This document shows positions 36,551-50,261 of a DNA stretch of 64,000 nt, one piece after another. How positions within the stretch are numbered: position 1 is the stretch's first letter; each line of letters opens with the position of its first letter. This DNA is from Membranipora membranacea (taxonomy: Eukaryota > Bryozoa > Gymnolaemata > Cheilostomatida > Membraniporidae), in NCBI GenBank assembly GCA_914767715.1, contig OU612073.1, positions 18,662,001-18,726,000 on the forward strand. The letters run 5' to 3'. The notes below the pieces were generated by a model. It was not told the origin of the DNA and made no database searches. It worked only from the letters and a program-made list of their open reading frames with translations. Both the position numbers and the translations under genes were made by a program.

Positions 36551-39240
36551 GGTGATACTGTTTACCTGAAATGACCCTTGCAAAAAATCTAAATGTATTA
36601 AAATGAGCAACCAGATACACTACTCCGGCTTGGGCTTCTTGAAGACCTGTTCATGGTTTCGTTTGATCCAATGAGTAGATTTGATTCTTGCAATTTTAGC
36701 GTTGTTCTAGTATCGCGTTTGATTTTTATTAGTTTCTTTGATCTTGAAATCTACAAATACACTCACACCAGTACCTTGTGATTCAAATTGATATGATAAG
36801 TTATACCATGGTTCTATAATCAAATGACGATTGGTAAATGATACATCTTCAACTTGGCAACTTTTTCAGCTAGTGTTGCTGAATCTATTGATTGCAGAGA
36901 TCATCATAAATAGAGTTTCTGCTTCCAAAAATGATCTAATTTTCAATACACACGCCTCCATATATTTAAAATTAAACAATAAAATGAAACAGATCAGAGC
37001 AAAAATCGGCAGCAACAATGTTTCCTTCATGTCAAGCAAGTTCATATTCAAACAAGACAAGAAATGTAGGAGCGCTCATATCAGGTCCCTTGACCAGAAA
37101 GCTTACCATCAAGGTTGCGCTGTCAGCTGTCTCTTTCAAGCAGATTGTCTTAGTTTAATTGTGCCCTGTCAATAATTACTGCAATTACATGCATACTTTT
37201 AGCATAGAACTCGCCTGTCGTAAATTCATGATCACTCTGTTTGGACAATTCCAACAGTAAACAGGGATGATGCTGTTATGATATAAAAAATACAGATCCG
37301 CAGCACTGGTACTCATGAGTTTGGTCTTGTCAGGTTCTAGATTTTTCAGTTCACCAACTCAATATGTAACTACCCCAAATAGCTGTGACATCTGTAGGGG
37401 TAACAGTATATTGTTAACAGTGATAACATGGCAAATCTGAAAACAGTCCGCATATTCATTACCATGTTGACTGATATAAACAAGGTGCCCCTCCTCAATA
37501 TTTAATTTATATCTCAACTCCTACATCTCAACTTTTGGTAACCTCTCACATTCATTCATAAACATGATCTAGGGAAACCCAATTAGTTCATTGTTGTAGA
37601 GTTAAGTTTCATATAAATACTATGTGTATATATATCATGTGTATATATATATATATATGACATACAAATCTATAACAGAGGAACATGTAAGGTCCTTGAA
37701 TTATTCCGCACCTAACTGATAAGGGGCCAAAACTCTGAATTCAAAACATGGGAAAAAGGACCTCTTATTTAATGAAGGTAAAATAAAAACATCCTATGTA
37801 GATAGATTTTATCGATTAAATGTGTTTTCACTGTTCAATTATATTGGATCAATTTTTACCCAGTTCAGAATATGTTTGAACCGGTTACCTTATTTCCAAA
37901 CAGTCTCATGACAATTTTTATGTACTTATGAATAGAAGCGAGACAATTTTTTGCAGGTGTTTTTTAAAGTGGCTGAGCTACATTAGAGAGTGTGCCTATC
38001 TCTGAAACCTTTCTCTCAGGGACTATGATGACACAAACTGTTGATTTAGTGTTTGAAAACTCATTGATTATACTATTATAATTGCAGTCACATTAAAAAA
38101 CATCAAATGTTAGATGGGACTTTTCCTGTTTCACTGCTTAACAATATAATAATTGTGTACCATCTTTTCGTCTGCAAAAAGAGGCATTTTACCGCTAAAG
38201 TCACTAAAATTGACAAGCTATCATAATAATTCTAAGCTAGATTTTTCATTTAACTCAGTGATAAGTATCAATGAAAACGATTTATATTGATAATGTGGAA
38301 TGTTCAATGTCTAGAAATCAAAAATTTTGACAAGTGTTTTTAATAATGAATTTTTATTATTATAATTATCAGCTAGTTGTCTATCCATGGAGAGAGAGGA
38401 GACAACTGGTGTTTGATGAAAATCGCTATCTGATTATTCCGCCCGTAACATGTCAAATTGCAAGTCATACTGCTTTTTGCATGATGGAACCATATTCTAA
38501 ATGGACAATTTGGAAATGAATTTGTCTAAATTGAAAGACTAAAGGAGCGAGGATTTTGAGCAACGTTTGTTTGTCAGGATTTTGCTAAAAAGGCTTCACT
38601 AAAGAGTCTTTTACTCGGCAGCAACAGCCGGCATAACGATAACCAGCTTGAAATTATCAGATCTGTATTTCAACAGTAACTTTGCCGTTCGATATGCTGT
38701 CGGACTGTTAGTTTCAACTTTGTCCCCAATTTTATAAAAAATATCATATTAGAGAGTTCGATGGTAAGCAGGCAGTGTTGCGTACTAAATGCATTTTAAG
38801 TACTCAGTTCCATTAAACACTCATACAACTTCCTGAGGTGCAATGGGCGTTATAAGACCTGTGGCAGGTGCTGTATGGAACACAACAAAACTGTATAGGC
38901 CTTGAGTGCTGTAAGACGTGACAGCACAGGCCACACGTCTTACAACACCTGTTGCCAGCGCCTGTTTTTAATGCCAATTCAGAACAGCATAAACTTTTGT
39001 AATGCAAATTCCATCGGTTATTAAAAATGGCGTACTGCTAACTTTTGTCAAGGTTGATAAATCCCATGAGAAGATAAGGCATATTGCCAAACCTAACTTA
39101 AATGGTTGAGCTCAAGTGTATTACTAACTCATTGGTTCATTGATAACAGTTGGGTTTTGCTATGATTCCCACTCTCCCTGTATTCTCTTTTTTATTATAG
39201 GGAGTTGCCTTTTTTTGGAGTTATCAAGTATCAGTTGGGG
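36551..39240. other. Spacer with one possible PAN-like exon
   Basis: Mostly AT-rich, with a TA-repeat near 37,625-37,660. At 37,045-37,155 the + strand frame contains KCRSAHIRSL then AYHQGCAVSCLFQADCLS, which resembles the start of a PAN/apple domain. No signal peptide with a clear ATG or downstream exon could be tied to it. The rest shows no gene. Confidence 0.35.
38815..39000. repeat. Dispersed repeat, copy A
   Basis: Shares a core with 40,030-40,215: ATAGGnCTTGAGTGC, then GTCTTACAACACC and CCAGCG, with surrounding GCAGGTGCTG/CAGCACCTGCC palindromic segments. Each is rich in inverted repeats, suggesting a MITE family. Confidence 0.55.
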
Positions 39241-39247
39241 CGAAACA

Positions 39248-39355
39248 TAATATGGGCATTGAGTATAGGCAGGAGCAGCGGACTAAAGACCCAAAAATCA
39301 GCGGAACATAGACCCATACGGAACATAGATCCGAGCGGAACATAGACCTGCACCC
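39248..39355 (-). repeat. TCTATGTTCCGCT iteron block, right (inverted)
   Basis: On the - strand it reads GGGTGC, then four TCTATGTTCCG-type repeats and a GTCCGCTG end, as at 23,557-23,640 in opposite orientation. It lies just upstream of the Tudor gene first exon. Confidence 0.65.
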
Positions 39356-39519
39356 AATACAATCTCGTGTTTAACCATGTAATAAAAGGAAAACCAGTGA
39401 GAGCAAGAGAGGGAGAAACAAAATTTTGTGCAACAATTACAACCAGGTCCAATGCTACATTGCCTTTAATTCATGTGAAAAGGTCCAATTATAGAACCAA
39501 CTGGGTGCTCAGTGGTAAG

Positions 39520-42500
39520 ATGTTTCTTGTGCAATGTTGCAAACTCTGCAACCACAGATATGCCAGTAAAATTAAAGGTAAGAATAAGATAATGTCGTAA
39601 TGAAAGATAAAGTCAACATGTACACTGCTGTAGTGTTATTTTTAATTTGCTTTAATTATAAACTTTGAGAAAAAATCAATAAATAAATAAAGTAAAGATT
39701 TATACTAGCTAGATATTAGGTAGAACACTTCAAGCTCATTGCTCTCTTCCTTCAAACTGATCAGGCTGTGTGCTGTGACTGTCTGTATGTTGTGAGCATA
39801 TATAGATAGCACTACCGCATTTCCCAACTCAGTACAGTAGCACTCTAAGAGAAACTACACAATCATTGGATTGGTTGTTGTTGAGTATTTTAACTCTTTG
39901 TTTTTCAGGTCATGCTACATCGCAGAAAAAGTCTGTTTCTGTTCGGGCAGTAGCCAGTTTTATGAAAAAATCATAGCAGAGGGTTTGTTGGCGCAGCCCA
40001 TGTTGTCTGCTAACACATGTTTTAGGTACTTATTCCAATCCAACACTCGGGTGTTGTCAGACGTGGCAGATGCTGCATGGGAAATGTCTTGCAGCACAAT
40101 CAACAATGATTTATAGGTCTTGAGTGCCGTGAGACATGTCCCATCCAGCACCTGCCACACGCCTTACAACACCCGTCGCCAGCGATGATTTTAAGTGCCC
40201 ATTCACTCTGGTCCCATGCTTAAAATGAGTTGTCTGCTCCCAAATGGAATGACATTACATATATTTCATTAGTTGCCTGATTGATGGCAACTTGGACCAG
40301 TTTGCCTAATCTAGGTCCCTCTCGTGTTTGCTTTGTTATGGAATTGAATAGAGCACTCCTTTCATTCAGCCAACTGATTGTTTACTTTTAATTATAGTTG
40401 CATTGTGTTGACCTGTGGTTCTATTCACTTTTCAATGCGCTCACTTAGCAGTCCCAAAATTAAAATTGTCAGGATCCAACTAATGAAATTTATATAATGG
40501 AAGAATGCTTACGGTTTCCATGACGATAAAACTTCACATAAGAGCGACCACGGCTGGGATTTGAGCTCGGGCCTCTTGCATTGAAGTCTTTGTCACTTTC
40601 CATTTATCTACGCCGCCTTATGCCACCGAAGCGAATGAACATGGTTCCTGAATTTCAATGAAGAAACGCGTACAGAAGTTAATCTAAATGATATTCCCAT
40701 GCATCGATTAGCCCTAAAACCTATGTTAGTCGACATATGGTAACATTGTGATTCTGAACAGCATAATCTTTTGTAATGTATCAGTAGCTCTCTTGTCAAG
40801 CTTGCATGCAAAAGCTCTCATGAGGTTTCTATGGACCAGTTTTAGTTGAAACTGTTTGCTGTTCACTGTTTGATAACTCTATGCACAACGACTGTGGTAA
40901 CAGAGAGAATCACATGCATAAAAAGCACAAGTCATTATTATATACGCATTGTTTCTATGGAACATAGGCAGGCTGGAATTAATCCTGATGCAATGCCATT
41001 GTTTTCAGCCAATGCTGAACTCCCGCGGCGCTCTCCACACCAACACATTCTTGATAGTGCAAAAAGCAAAATATGTATGTCCAGCCATGATAAACAAAAA
41101 GAAAAAGATGACTCCTTATTAGCATGCATGGCATTTTACAATATGTAAATGGCTTTGAATGCCGGTTTTCAACCAGCACACACACATTTGAAATCTAGGC
41201 CAGGACTAGCCAATGTATTGGCTGTGATTGGTTGGGTGGAGTCCCGAATACAACTAATAAGAGCCAACAAATTGGCTAGGCCAGGCCCGCATCCAGGACC
41301 TTTAAGCACAAAGTTGATATGAATGTTTTCGATATGTCTACATTTCATTAATTTTCCAGGGCCCAATAAAAAAGCTCAGGGTGCTGACCAATTACCAAGG
41401 ATTTTGTCTTGTGGACACACTTTCTGTGATAAATGTATACAAACGAGACTTATCACTCAGGCAGAAGATGACTCACAGGAGCCTGTGTACCAGGCGATCT
41501 GTCCATATGAAACATGCAAGGTAGAGTGACAGTCAAAAATTATCTCTATGTCCAAATATAAACTGATCTTAACAGCCTTCACTATGATGCAAATGAAGTT
41601 AAAAAACCTTGCTACTGGAGATTAGATACTTGGAAATTGTATACCTGCCATATCAAGTGCAATATTTCTTATATTATTTCAAAGACTCCAAAGTCTGGAA
41701 ATTTATTAATGAGAGAACTGGGTCAAAGTTTTATTAGATACAATGGGATCCTGTAGCCGGTATGTGTTGTTTACTTTATTAGACCATGACATCATTGCAA
41801 GGATCAAATGACACCACATCTTTGGAGATCAATATGTTTATGATTGGTGCGATATATGCAGATACGGCCCTCAGGAACAAAAATGCCAACCGCTTACTGG
41901 ATCTTCTCAATAAAAAGACTACTGATCTAATCGTGCCAAGCCCTGATAAGCAAGTGCAAGGTTTGTTTTTGTTTTCTATTTACCTTGCCATCCATTTTCA
42001 TTTGCCACAACTACTGGTGTATTACCTTATTTAAAACACTGATGAAAAAGAGATGGTACAAGCAAGGAGTAAATATTCCTCATGTGAGCGGCTTATCACA
42101 AAATGACTCCAATGTTGCATGCATAATGAATTCTCAGCATACACAGCCAACAAAGTGTTATTTTCTCTTTCAGAGAGATGTTACAACTGCCAGAATGCAG
42201 TTGCAGTACTAAACTGTCAGAAGTGTGAGGCTTCTATGTGTGAGCACTGCTTCTCTGAGGTACACAAGTCCAGAGTTCTCAGCAGCCATAAACCAACATA
42301 CCTGGAGCTGAAGAGCAATAACGGCGCTACGATTGACCTGCAGGTATACACTGCAATAATTTATGTCAAATTTTAGACACTGACATAGTGATGAGACAGG
42401 CAACCAAGCTGAATCAACTCCTCCCTAAATCGCATCCAGTTTTCGCCCTTTAATGACAATGATGATTAAAAAATGACCACATGTATCATATTATATGAAC

Positions 42501-45500
42501 CTTGTTTTCTAGTGAACTAAGATTTACTAATAATTCCACAATATCATTTATTTTGTCTTGGTTAGCCGCTCTTCAAATACATGTGTGTTGCCTTTGAAGT
42601 CAGGTGAGATGTGTGACGAGCATCCGGATAGGCGTCGGGAGTATTACTGTTTGGACTGCTCAGTAGCTATGTGTCCTGACTGTGGGGTACTGGGCTCTCA
42701 CCCTGCTCATAATATCGATAAGCTACATAACATCAATCAGAAAATAAAGCCAGCTTTACTGGAGACCAGGGCAAGAGCCAGCAGAACACTAGACCTCATT
42801 CATCAGACTAAAAAGGTTTGTGGCATTCAGTTTACACTTCTGTTGCCACTTGATCCATGACATTCAAATTTGCAAGTCGCACAATTCACAATCTAATAAA
42901 CCATAGTCACAATTTAAAGTTTTATAAGGAAATATGGGGGTCTTTCAATTGGAGACAAAATCGCTATCTGATCGCTCACTCAGTGTGTGAGCGACACCTG
43001 CTGGTGTCTCGCTCAAACTCATACACTCGTTGATGGAAATATATATATATTTTGTGTGAGCGATATAGGAATGGGTTTGTCTAATTGAAAGACCAAGTGA
43101 GGTATGTGATAGTGATTATTTTGCTTTAGTAATGCATCGCTCATTCTAGTAGGAAGACCCTAGACCAAGTTTGGTCCATTTGCCTGCATTCAGAGTTGCT
43201 CCCGATCCACTAGTCACGCCGCAGGCCTTTGCCTGCGGCGTGACCAGTGGAAGAGAGCAACTGGAATGCAGGCAATTGGATTAAACTTGATCTAGAAAGA
43301 CCCCTATGTGTGGTTTGCTTCAACTTGGCTGACAAGAAGTGTCTTTTGTATGACGGCATGCATACATACAGATATTCTTCCACACCTATGCCTAATTAGC
43401 CATATTTGACATATGAATAAGATACCATTCGGTTGTGATTTACAGAAATTAGCCTCAACACTGAAGCAGGATGAGAAGGACGTCGCCATGTCCAACCCTA
43501 CCATTCTAAGGATAGATGAAATGTTCACCAAGCTACACGCCATGTTACAACTCAAACAGCATGAGATCATTGAGAATGTGAGTTAATCCTGGGGCCGCAG
43601 GCAGTGGTTGGATCACTCATGATCAAAATTTTATTTACTTCAAACTCAAGCTTCAAGTTGTGACATTTCATATGACATGAGTTCTGACGTGTCACTTTTG
43701 AAGATAGACACATTTTACACAGGCCATAATTAACTAGTAAAATATATGAACAAACTAGTAAGAGTATGACACCCTCATCAAACCAAGGAATACTTCTCTC
43801 CAGTAACTTATTGATCTATCTAGTATACAAGTTTTGATTGAGGGTCCATCTGAAACCATCCAATCATACCTTGGCAAGGCAGGTAATTGCATTGTAGTAT
43901 ACTTGCGGTCGCGTGTTTATGCTGTTAGATCAGAGAGGGCGGATGAGCATTTACCTTGGTTAAAGATTATTCAGTCCGATGTTTTGTGGCACTTTTTCAG
44001 CAACCCATCTTGATTATAAACAATGCCATCTAAAGATCAAATTTTAAAAACCTGAAGTATATAGCAGGATTTTCTCGTATGGCAGGTGTTTAAGACTACA
44101 GGTAATGATACATATCTACTTCAAACCATGGAAGATGAACTTGAAGTCTCTGCCAAGAAAGTTGAGCATCTTCTCACTGGTAAACACAAATATCTCTGTA
44201 TATGTCGCACTTCAACTGCCAATGTTGTTTTGTTTTATTTGCTCCGCAATGCCATACTGGCAGAATTCGGATAACCTGTTTTGGCTAATCTTGAGACAGT
44301 TTGACCAATTATTACTTTTGACCAAAAACTATGCCTACTGGTAAGAGCATATTTTTAAATGACTGCTTTTCATGCCCAAGATGCCAATACCTTTTACCTA
44401 AAGTTAGGACCAATATATTTTTTAATAGCTCTATACCGGTTAGTATTAAAGAATTTGAGCCTTGGGAGGGTTGTGTGAGGTGGTCTAATCTAAAATATGG
44501 ATTCTCCCATGTCTTTTTACATCTGTAGGTCCAAGTTCCTAATCTCTGACCATCACGTGAGGAATAATGACCTGAAACAGAAGTGCTGACTTTATTGGTT
44601 AGAAAACTTTTTATTGGGAATCCCTCCTTCAGAATTACGTATTGGCGGAAGTAACATTACCACTGTTGCTATGTTACAAGCTGAAAACTGGTTGTTTTCT
44701 GTTGGTGTTTTCTTCTCATGAAATACTTTTAGTGTCTTGTAACACTCCATTATCTTCTTCTAGTAGAGTTGAAATGTCCTCAAGTTTAGTAAGGAGATGG
44801 GTACTAGACACTATAAAGGTATTTCATGAGCAGAAAACAACAACAGAAATCACTAATATTATTAGTATTTGCGATGACGTGAGCTCCCTACCTACATCAT
44901 CCTGAATTAGGGATTCCCAAAATAAAGGTTTTCTAACCAATAAAGTCAGCACTTCTGTTTCAGGTCATTATTCCTCACATGATGGTCCCAGAGATTAGGA
45001 ACTTGGACCTACAGATGTACAAAGACATGGGAGAATCCATATTTTAGATTAGACTACCTCACACAACCCTCCCAAGGCTCAAATTCTTTAAGATTTTAAT
45101 ATATATATATTTATTGTAGAGTTAGACAGGATACTATCTTACCCAGCTTATGAGAAGTCATGTGACTTTAATCTGATAAATACTTCAGCTCAAGGTGCCT
45201 TCTCCCTGCCCTGTCACATGGTAGAGAACAATGTGGACCAAAGTTCAGATGTTATACAGGTTCAGATTAATGAAGACCTGGTGAGAAGTTTGTCTGAAGA
45301 CCTTGTGACTGTCACTGCTCAATCGCCTACTGTCAGCAAGTATGTACAAGAAATTATTCATGACTTCTGGCTTAAATTAGAAAACAGGGTTTATGTGAAT
45401 CGCATTCATCGACACAGAGAAAAAGTTTACCAAGCGTAATATATTAAAGAGGGAATTCAGTTCAGATTCACTTTCTCCCATAGATAGATCAACCAATTCC

Positions 45501-48500
45501 GTTTCTGTACATGTGCTGCGTTTTGGCGCCAAATACATCAGAAAGATTTGTTTACATTGATAGGAAGGATTTGATGTCATAGGTAGGACACTCATGAACA
45601 ATGCCCTATCAATCAATAATGGCTGATTTACATTTAGCAAATTTTCTCAGTAAATAGTTATTATTCTTGGAAATCATTATAGCTACACATTCCTCAACTA
45701 TATTTGACTCTGCAGATGGATTTTTGATAGCTAATTTTCTTTTCTTTTTAAAGAAAATTAGATATGAAAAAGTGTAGGAATACAATAACTTTGAGTTCAG
45801 TTTATAGTTAAATAACAATGTGTGCCACAGCAGGTGCACTGCAAATATTGATTTTCTAGTGAATTATAACTCAATAGATCATTAATCATCACCTACGCTA
45901 TTAAATATGGCTCAATGTAGCCTGTCTTGACAAGACATGCTATGCTCCGTGTAATTACCGTGATGTCAAAAGATATAACGATTTAAATTTGAGCATAGCA
46001 AATTGGTAAAAGTAAGTCTCATAAAAAAGTTTGTTGTCCATATTATTACTCCCCGTACAAGTAAACCTAGGTGGACTACCAAGTGTCTACAATTAATGCT
46101 GGATCCGAATTACACTTCCTCTTTAATTACCTACTTATTCAAAGATTATGACGACAAAGAGAGAGTGAGAGGAGCGTATCCATGAACCATTCCAGAAAAT
46201 TTGTCAACACTGCAAATCACATGTGATGACAATAGACAGTTTTCCGAGCTCGAATTTGAGCCTAACTGCAGAGTTGCCCTTGCACCATTTGGGTACTCTC
46301 TAGCACAAACGGCATAGGAAATTGGAGCTGAAATGGCTTTAACTAGGTAACCGCTCATCGAAGGAAACAAAGTCTCTTAGATTAGGAATTGTCACCTTTG
46401 AAAACCCATGCGGATATCATTAAGGATGTTATTTTGGTATTCAGATGCTCATTTAAATCAAATTTTGACTGTTGCTCAAATTTTCATCAATCAGCTTTTG
46501 ATTCACCATTGAGTTGAAATAACATTGTCCCTCTGAGTTTCAATGATGCACATGCAATCCGTAAGAGTTTTTATTTTTAACACACCGTTTACAAGATAAA
46601 ACAATGTTTTCCAATGCTGCATGGGTTAAGCAGCACCCAAATGGAGAGAGGATAAGTCCAAAGAGAGCTCGAGATTTAAGCTCAGAAAACTGTCCATAGT
46701 GATTGAATTTGAAAAGTCATATTTATCCTAATGTATTGCCCTTCTTTTTTACACCTAGGTATGAATTGGTCAGTATTGATAAGGTGAGTGAAGATGTTCT
46801 GGCTTCATGCCCTCCATTAAAAAGATCCCCACAAAACAATGGAGCTATCTCATCCAGAAGAGATCCCTCCGATCTAATACAGCATCACTCTGTCAACTCT
46901 GTTGGCACTATCAATGTGAGTATATGGAGGTATCCAGTCATACTTCTGTTTATATACTGTGACAGGTTCCAAAGTTATTTCAGGATGCTCGCTTCCTATT
47001 TGTCCATCATAAGATTAGTACAGGAATTGGGTCCTTTAGTTGCACATTGCAGCATAGATATTTTTTATGTTTGGTGTCGGGTGTAGGGTTAATCCCGAAT
47101 TGTCGCTGAGGTCTCGTACAATGTTTTGTTGAGTAGCCACAAAGTTTCCTCAGCATGATTGACTCCATTTTTTGATATTACAGGTTATAACTGACGGACA
47201 ATATCATCAGACAAGTAGGTCTATTAGCCCTTCCAGCTCACATGGCTCCTACTCAAGACAATCATCAAATAACTCATATAATCAGTCAGAGTACAGCTCT
47301 GTATCACCATACCAGCAGAAGGGATACACTCGAGGTGTAAGGGACCCATACAGTGTCAGACCCAACAACCATAACAGATATCCTAATCAGCATGATACGC
47401 AGCCCTTCTATGAAGATGTAGATGTCAACCAATGCTTTCCAAGTAAGGCATGGTTCGCAATAGTGGGAGCAGTTTCAACCTTCTAAGCACTGTTGTTGCT
47501 TAGGCTTTACTGTTCTTCATAATACTTCATTAAGATTGTAACTTAATCTTATCGTTAATATCATTTATAGATGACCAGTTTGTAGATGTCAACCAATGCT
47601 TTCCAAGTAAGGCATGGTTCGCAATAGTGGGAGCAGTTTCAACCTTCTAAGCACTGTTGTTGCTTAGGCTTTACTGTTCTTCATAATACTTCATTAAGAT
47701 TGTAGCTTAATCTTATCGTTAATATCATTTATAGATGACCAGTTTGTGATGCCATCACTAGCCAATGCGGCTCAGCAGTTACAATCCCCACCTTTCTCCT
47801 TATACGACGGCTTTTCCTCCTCGGCTGCCACACACGTAGCAAGATCTTGTCCACCACAAGTAATTCGTGATTATAATCATAGACACACTGGGAGTAGCCA
47901 AGGCTCACAGGATGCAAGGCTTGACCCCAATACCACTGGTGGTACATATGAGAACTTCGAAATGGTATGATTCCTAATCTTGAATGGCATTTAGAGTGCT
48001 ACAAATGTAAGGATCAATGGAGATCAGCTGCCTCTGATGGATGTTAATCAAATCAAATTCACAGCGTGATTTTTTTGATTCAACGATAACTTTTTGTATT
48101 TTTGGCAGTAGGGAGTTGAGAAATTCCCAGTTTGGAGCATTAATAGAGTATTACATGGTATTACTTTGTTATAGATTAATAGGCTCAAAATATACCGCTA
48201 TTGATATCTCACTCTTCCTTTTCTGCAGTCAGCCCGAAAATTCAGAGAGGATTACAGTCGAGACCCTCAACCTCTACAGCCTCCCCAGCAGCCTCTCCAA
48301 CAGCAGCAGCAGCAGCAAGAGTTCAGATCTCGTGATGTTAGATTGGTAGATACACATTATCTACAGCAGCCTGGTTTTACTGTGTGTAGAGAGGGAGCTA
48401 TGCCTCTACCTGATAGCCAGTATAACTATCATCAGCAACCTAATCAGGTAATCTGAATGAATCTGCAGACTGTAGATTGTTAAAGTAGGAGTAAACCTTT

Positions 48501-50226
48501 ATTTAAGCGATCTTTGAGAGTTCTGGCAAGGTCAAATGATAAGTGGAATTTATCATTGCAAATTTTTCAGTAGCAAATAGTGAAGTTAAAGACTACCCAA
48601 AGGCCAAAGCATGTTATTGTTAGGAGGTTACTTATGATAAAGTTGTGTCAGATTTGCATTGTAAAAAAGTTCAATGCTCTACTTGGCATGAATTATTGAT
48701 GATGGAGTGCCTTCCACAAGGGAAGGTAACTCCCATTCTCTGCACTATGATGTCATAGTCACCCGGAAGTGCATATCTGGGTGAATGTGACATCATAATT
48801 CAGATAATGAGATGTTCTCCAATTATGTTGCAGATTACTGGTAATAGGGCCAAAGGCAAAGCAATCGGTAGAGGCAGAGGTGCACCCGCCCCTATTTATG
48901 CACCTCCTCCGGGTCCCAGTTCTCAGTATCAGGAATCTCATAAGAAGAAACTCTTCATGTACAATCCAGAACCTATCACAGGTCTGTACCACATGAGCAA
49001 AATAATCTTCATTTTATAGTAAGGTAGAATACGTTTATCTTGTATGGTGAAATAAGTCTGCAAAGCAGTGGTCATTCCCACAGGTACTGACAGGCTCTTA
49101 ACGATTGACCGTCCCTGAAACAACTGACAAAACAGGTGGTTTGGGGTAGTATGTCAGAAAGAAATGCTATGAGCTATGGTTAATGAATTCACAAAGGGAA
49201 AAGCAGCACACTGTAGATGTTGTCGGTTTATTCACCTAAAGATAATGTGATAATTCGGTTTCTCTCACAGAGAATACGAGCCAGATAACAGTATCACATA
49301 TAGAATCACCGGGGTGTCTGTATGTACAGCATCCATTCAGAGCTAAAGGTCTCAAGAAGATACAGCAGAGGATAAATGAGCACTGCGCAGCACAACCTCC
49401 TCTCAACGATCTACACAACGGTAACTAGTGCAGATTTTCCTTTTCCTCTCTGTTTGTGTATATGAAGACGTGTGTATATATACATAGATATATATACATA
49501 TATACATACATATGTGTATATATGTATGTGTAATGTGTATATGGGGTTTTGGCTTGGGTAAAATACAGTTGAGACTAAATGTCGTGGGTTCCCATTATGC
49601 ATTGCGTTCTCGTGCAAGCAGGCTGAGAGATTGATATATATTACAATGTTATATTATGAGTCTCCAGTATGCAGTGCATAATTCAATTCTATGACTTTGG
49701 CAATTTCGAGTGATCAGACCAGATAAATTCTACTAAATATGTGAACAGATAGATAAGTTACGTGGATATTTTCTTGGATTGAGCGGTGGAATTGTATTCT
49801 ACAGCAATTGATGAAGCCAAGCTCAGATCGCTGCCACAGACACATCCCCTCATTAATACTGGATTAAGATTAAGTATTTATATTATTCTGACAGTGAGTT
49901 ACCTGTTCGCTCGAGTAAATGGTACATGGAGGAGAGGTGAAGTGAGGAAAGTGATGGATCGCTCTGTAGTAATATTCTGTGTAGATTACGGTTACACCGC
50001 TACTGTCAAGTGTCATGACCTTCGCGCGGCTATTGGTATGTGTCATATAAATTATAAATATATACAAATATAGTATTAATATAGTAAACAAATATGAAGA
50101 TAGATATATATGTACATAAAGGCATTGTAAAGTATACATGAATATCTCATATATTATTTCGAAAACAAAAGAGAGGAATGAAGTCTGCTTCTTCAACAAA
50201 AAGGCAAAGCTTCTTTGCATAATCAG

Positions 50227-50261
<35 letters not shown>

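Noticed and set aside
23557-39355. A Polinton/Maverick-type large DNA element bounded by the iteron blocks
   Set aside because: No polymerase B, integrase, ATPase or capsid genes were seen inside; only LINE and Gypsy remnants.
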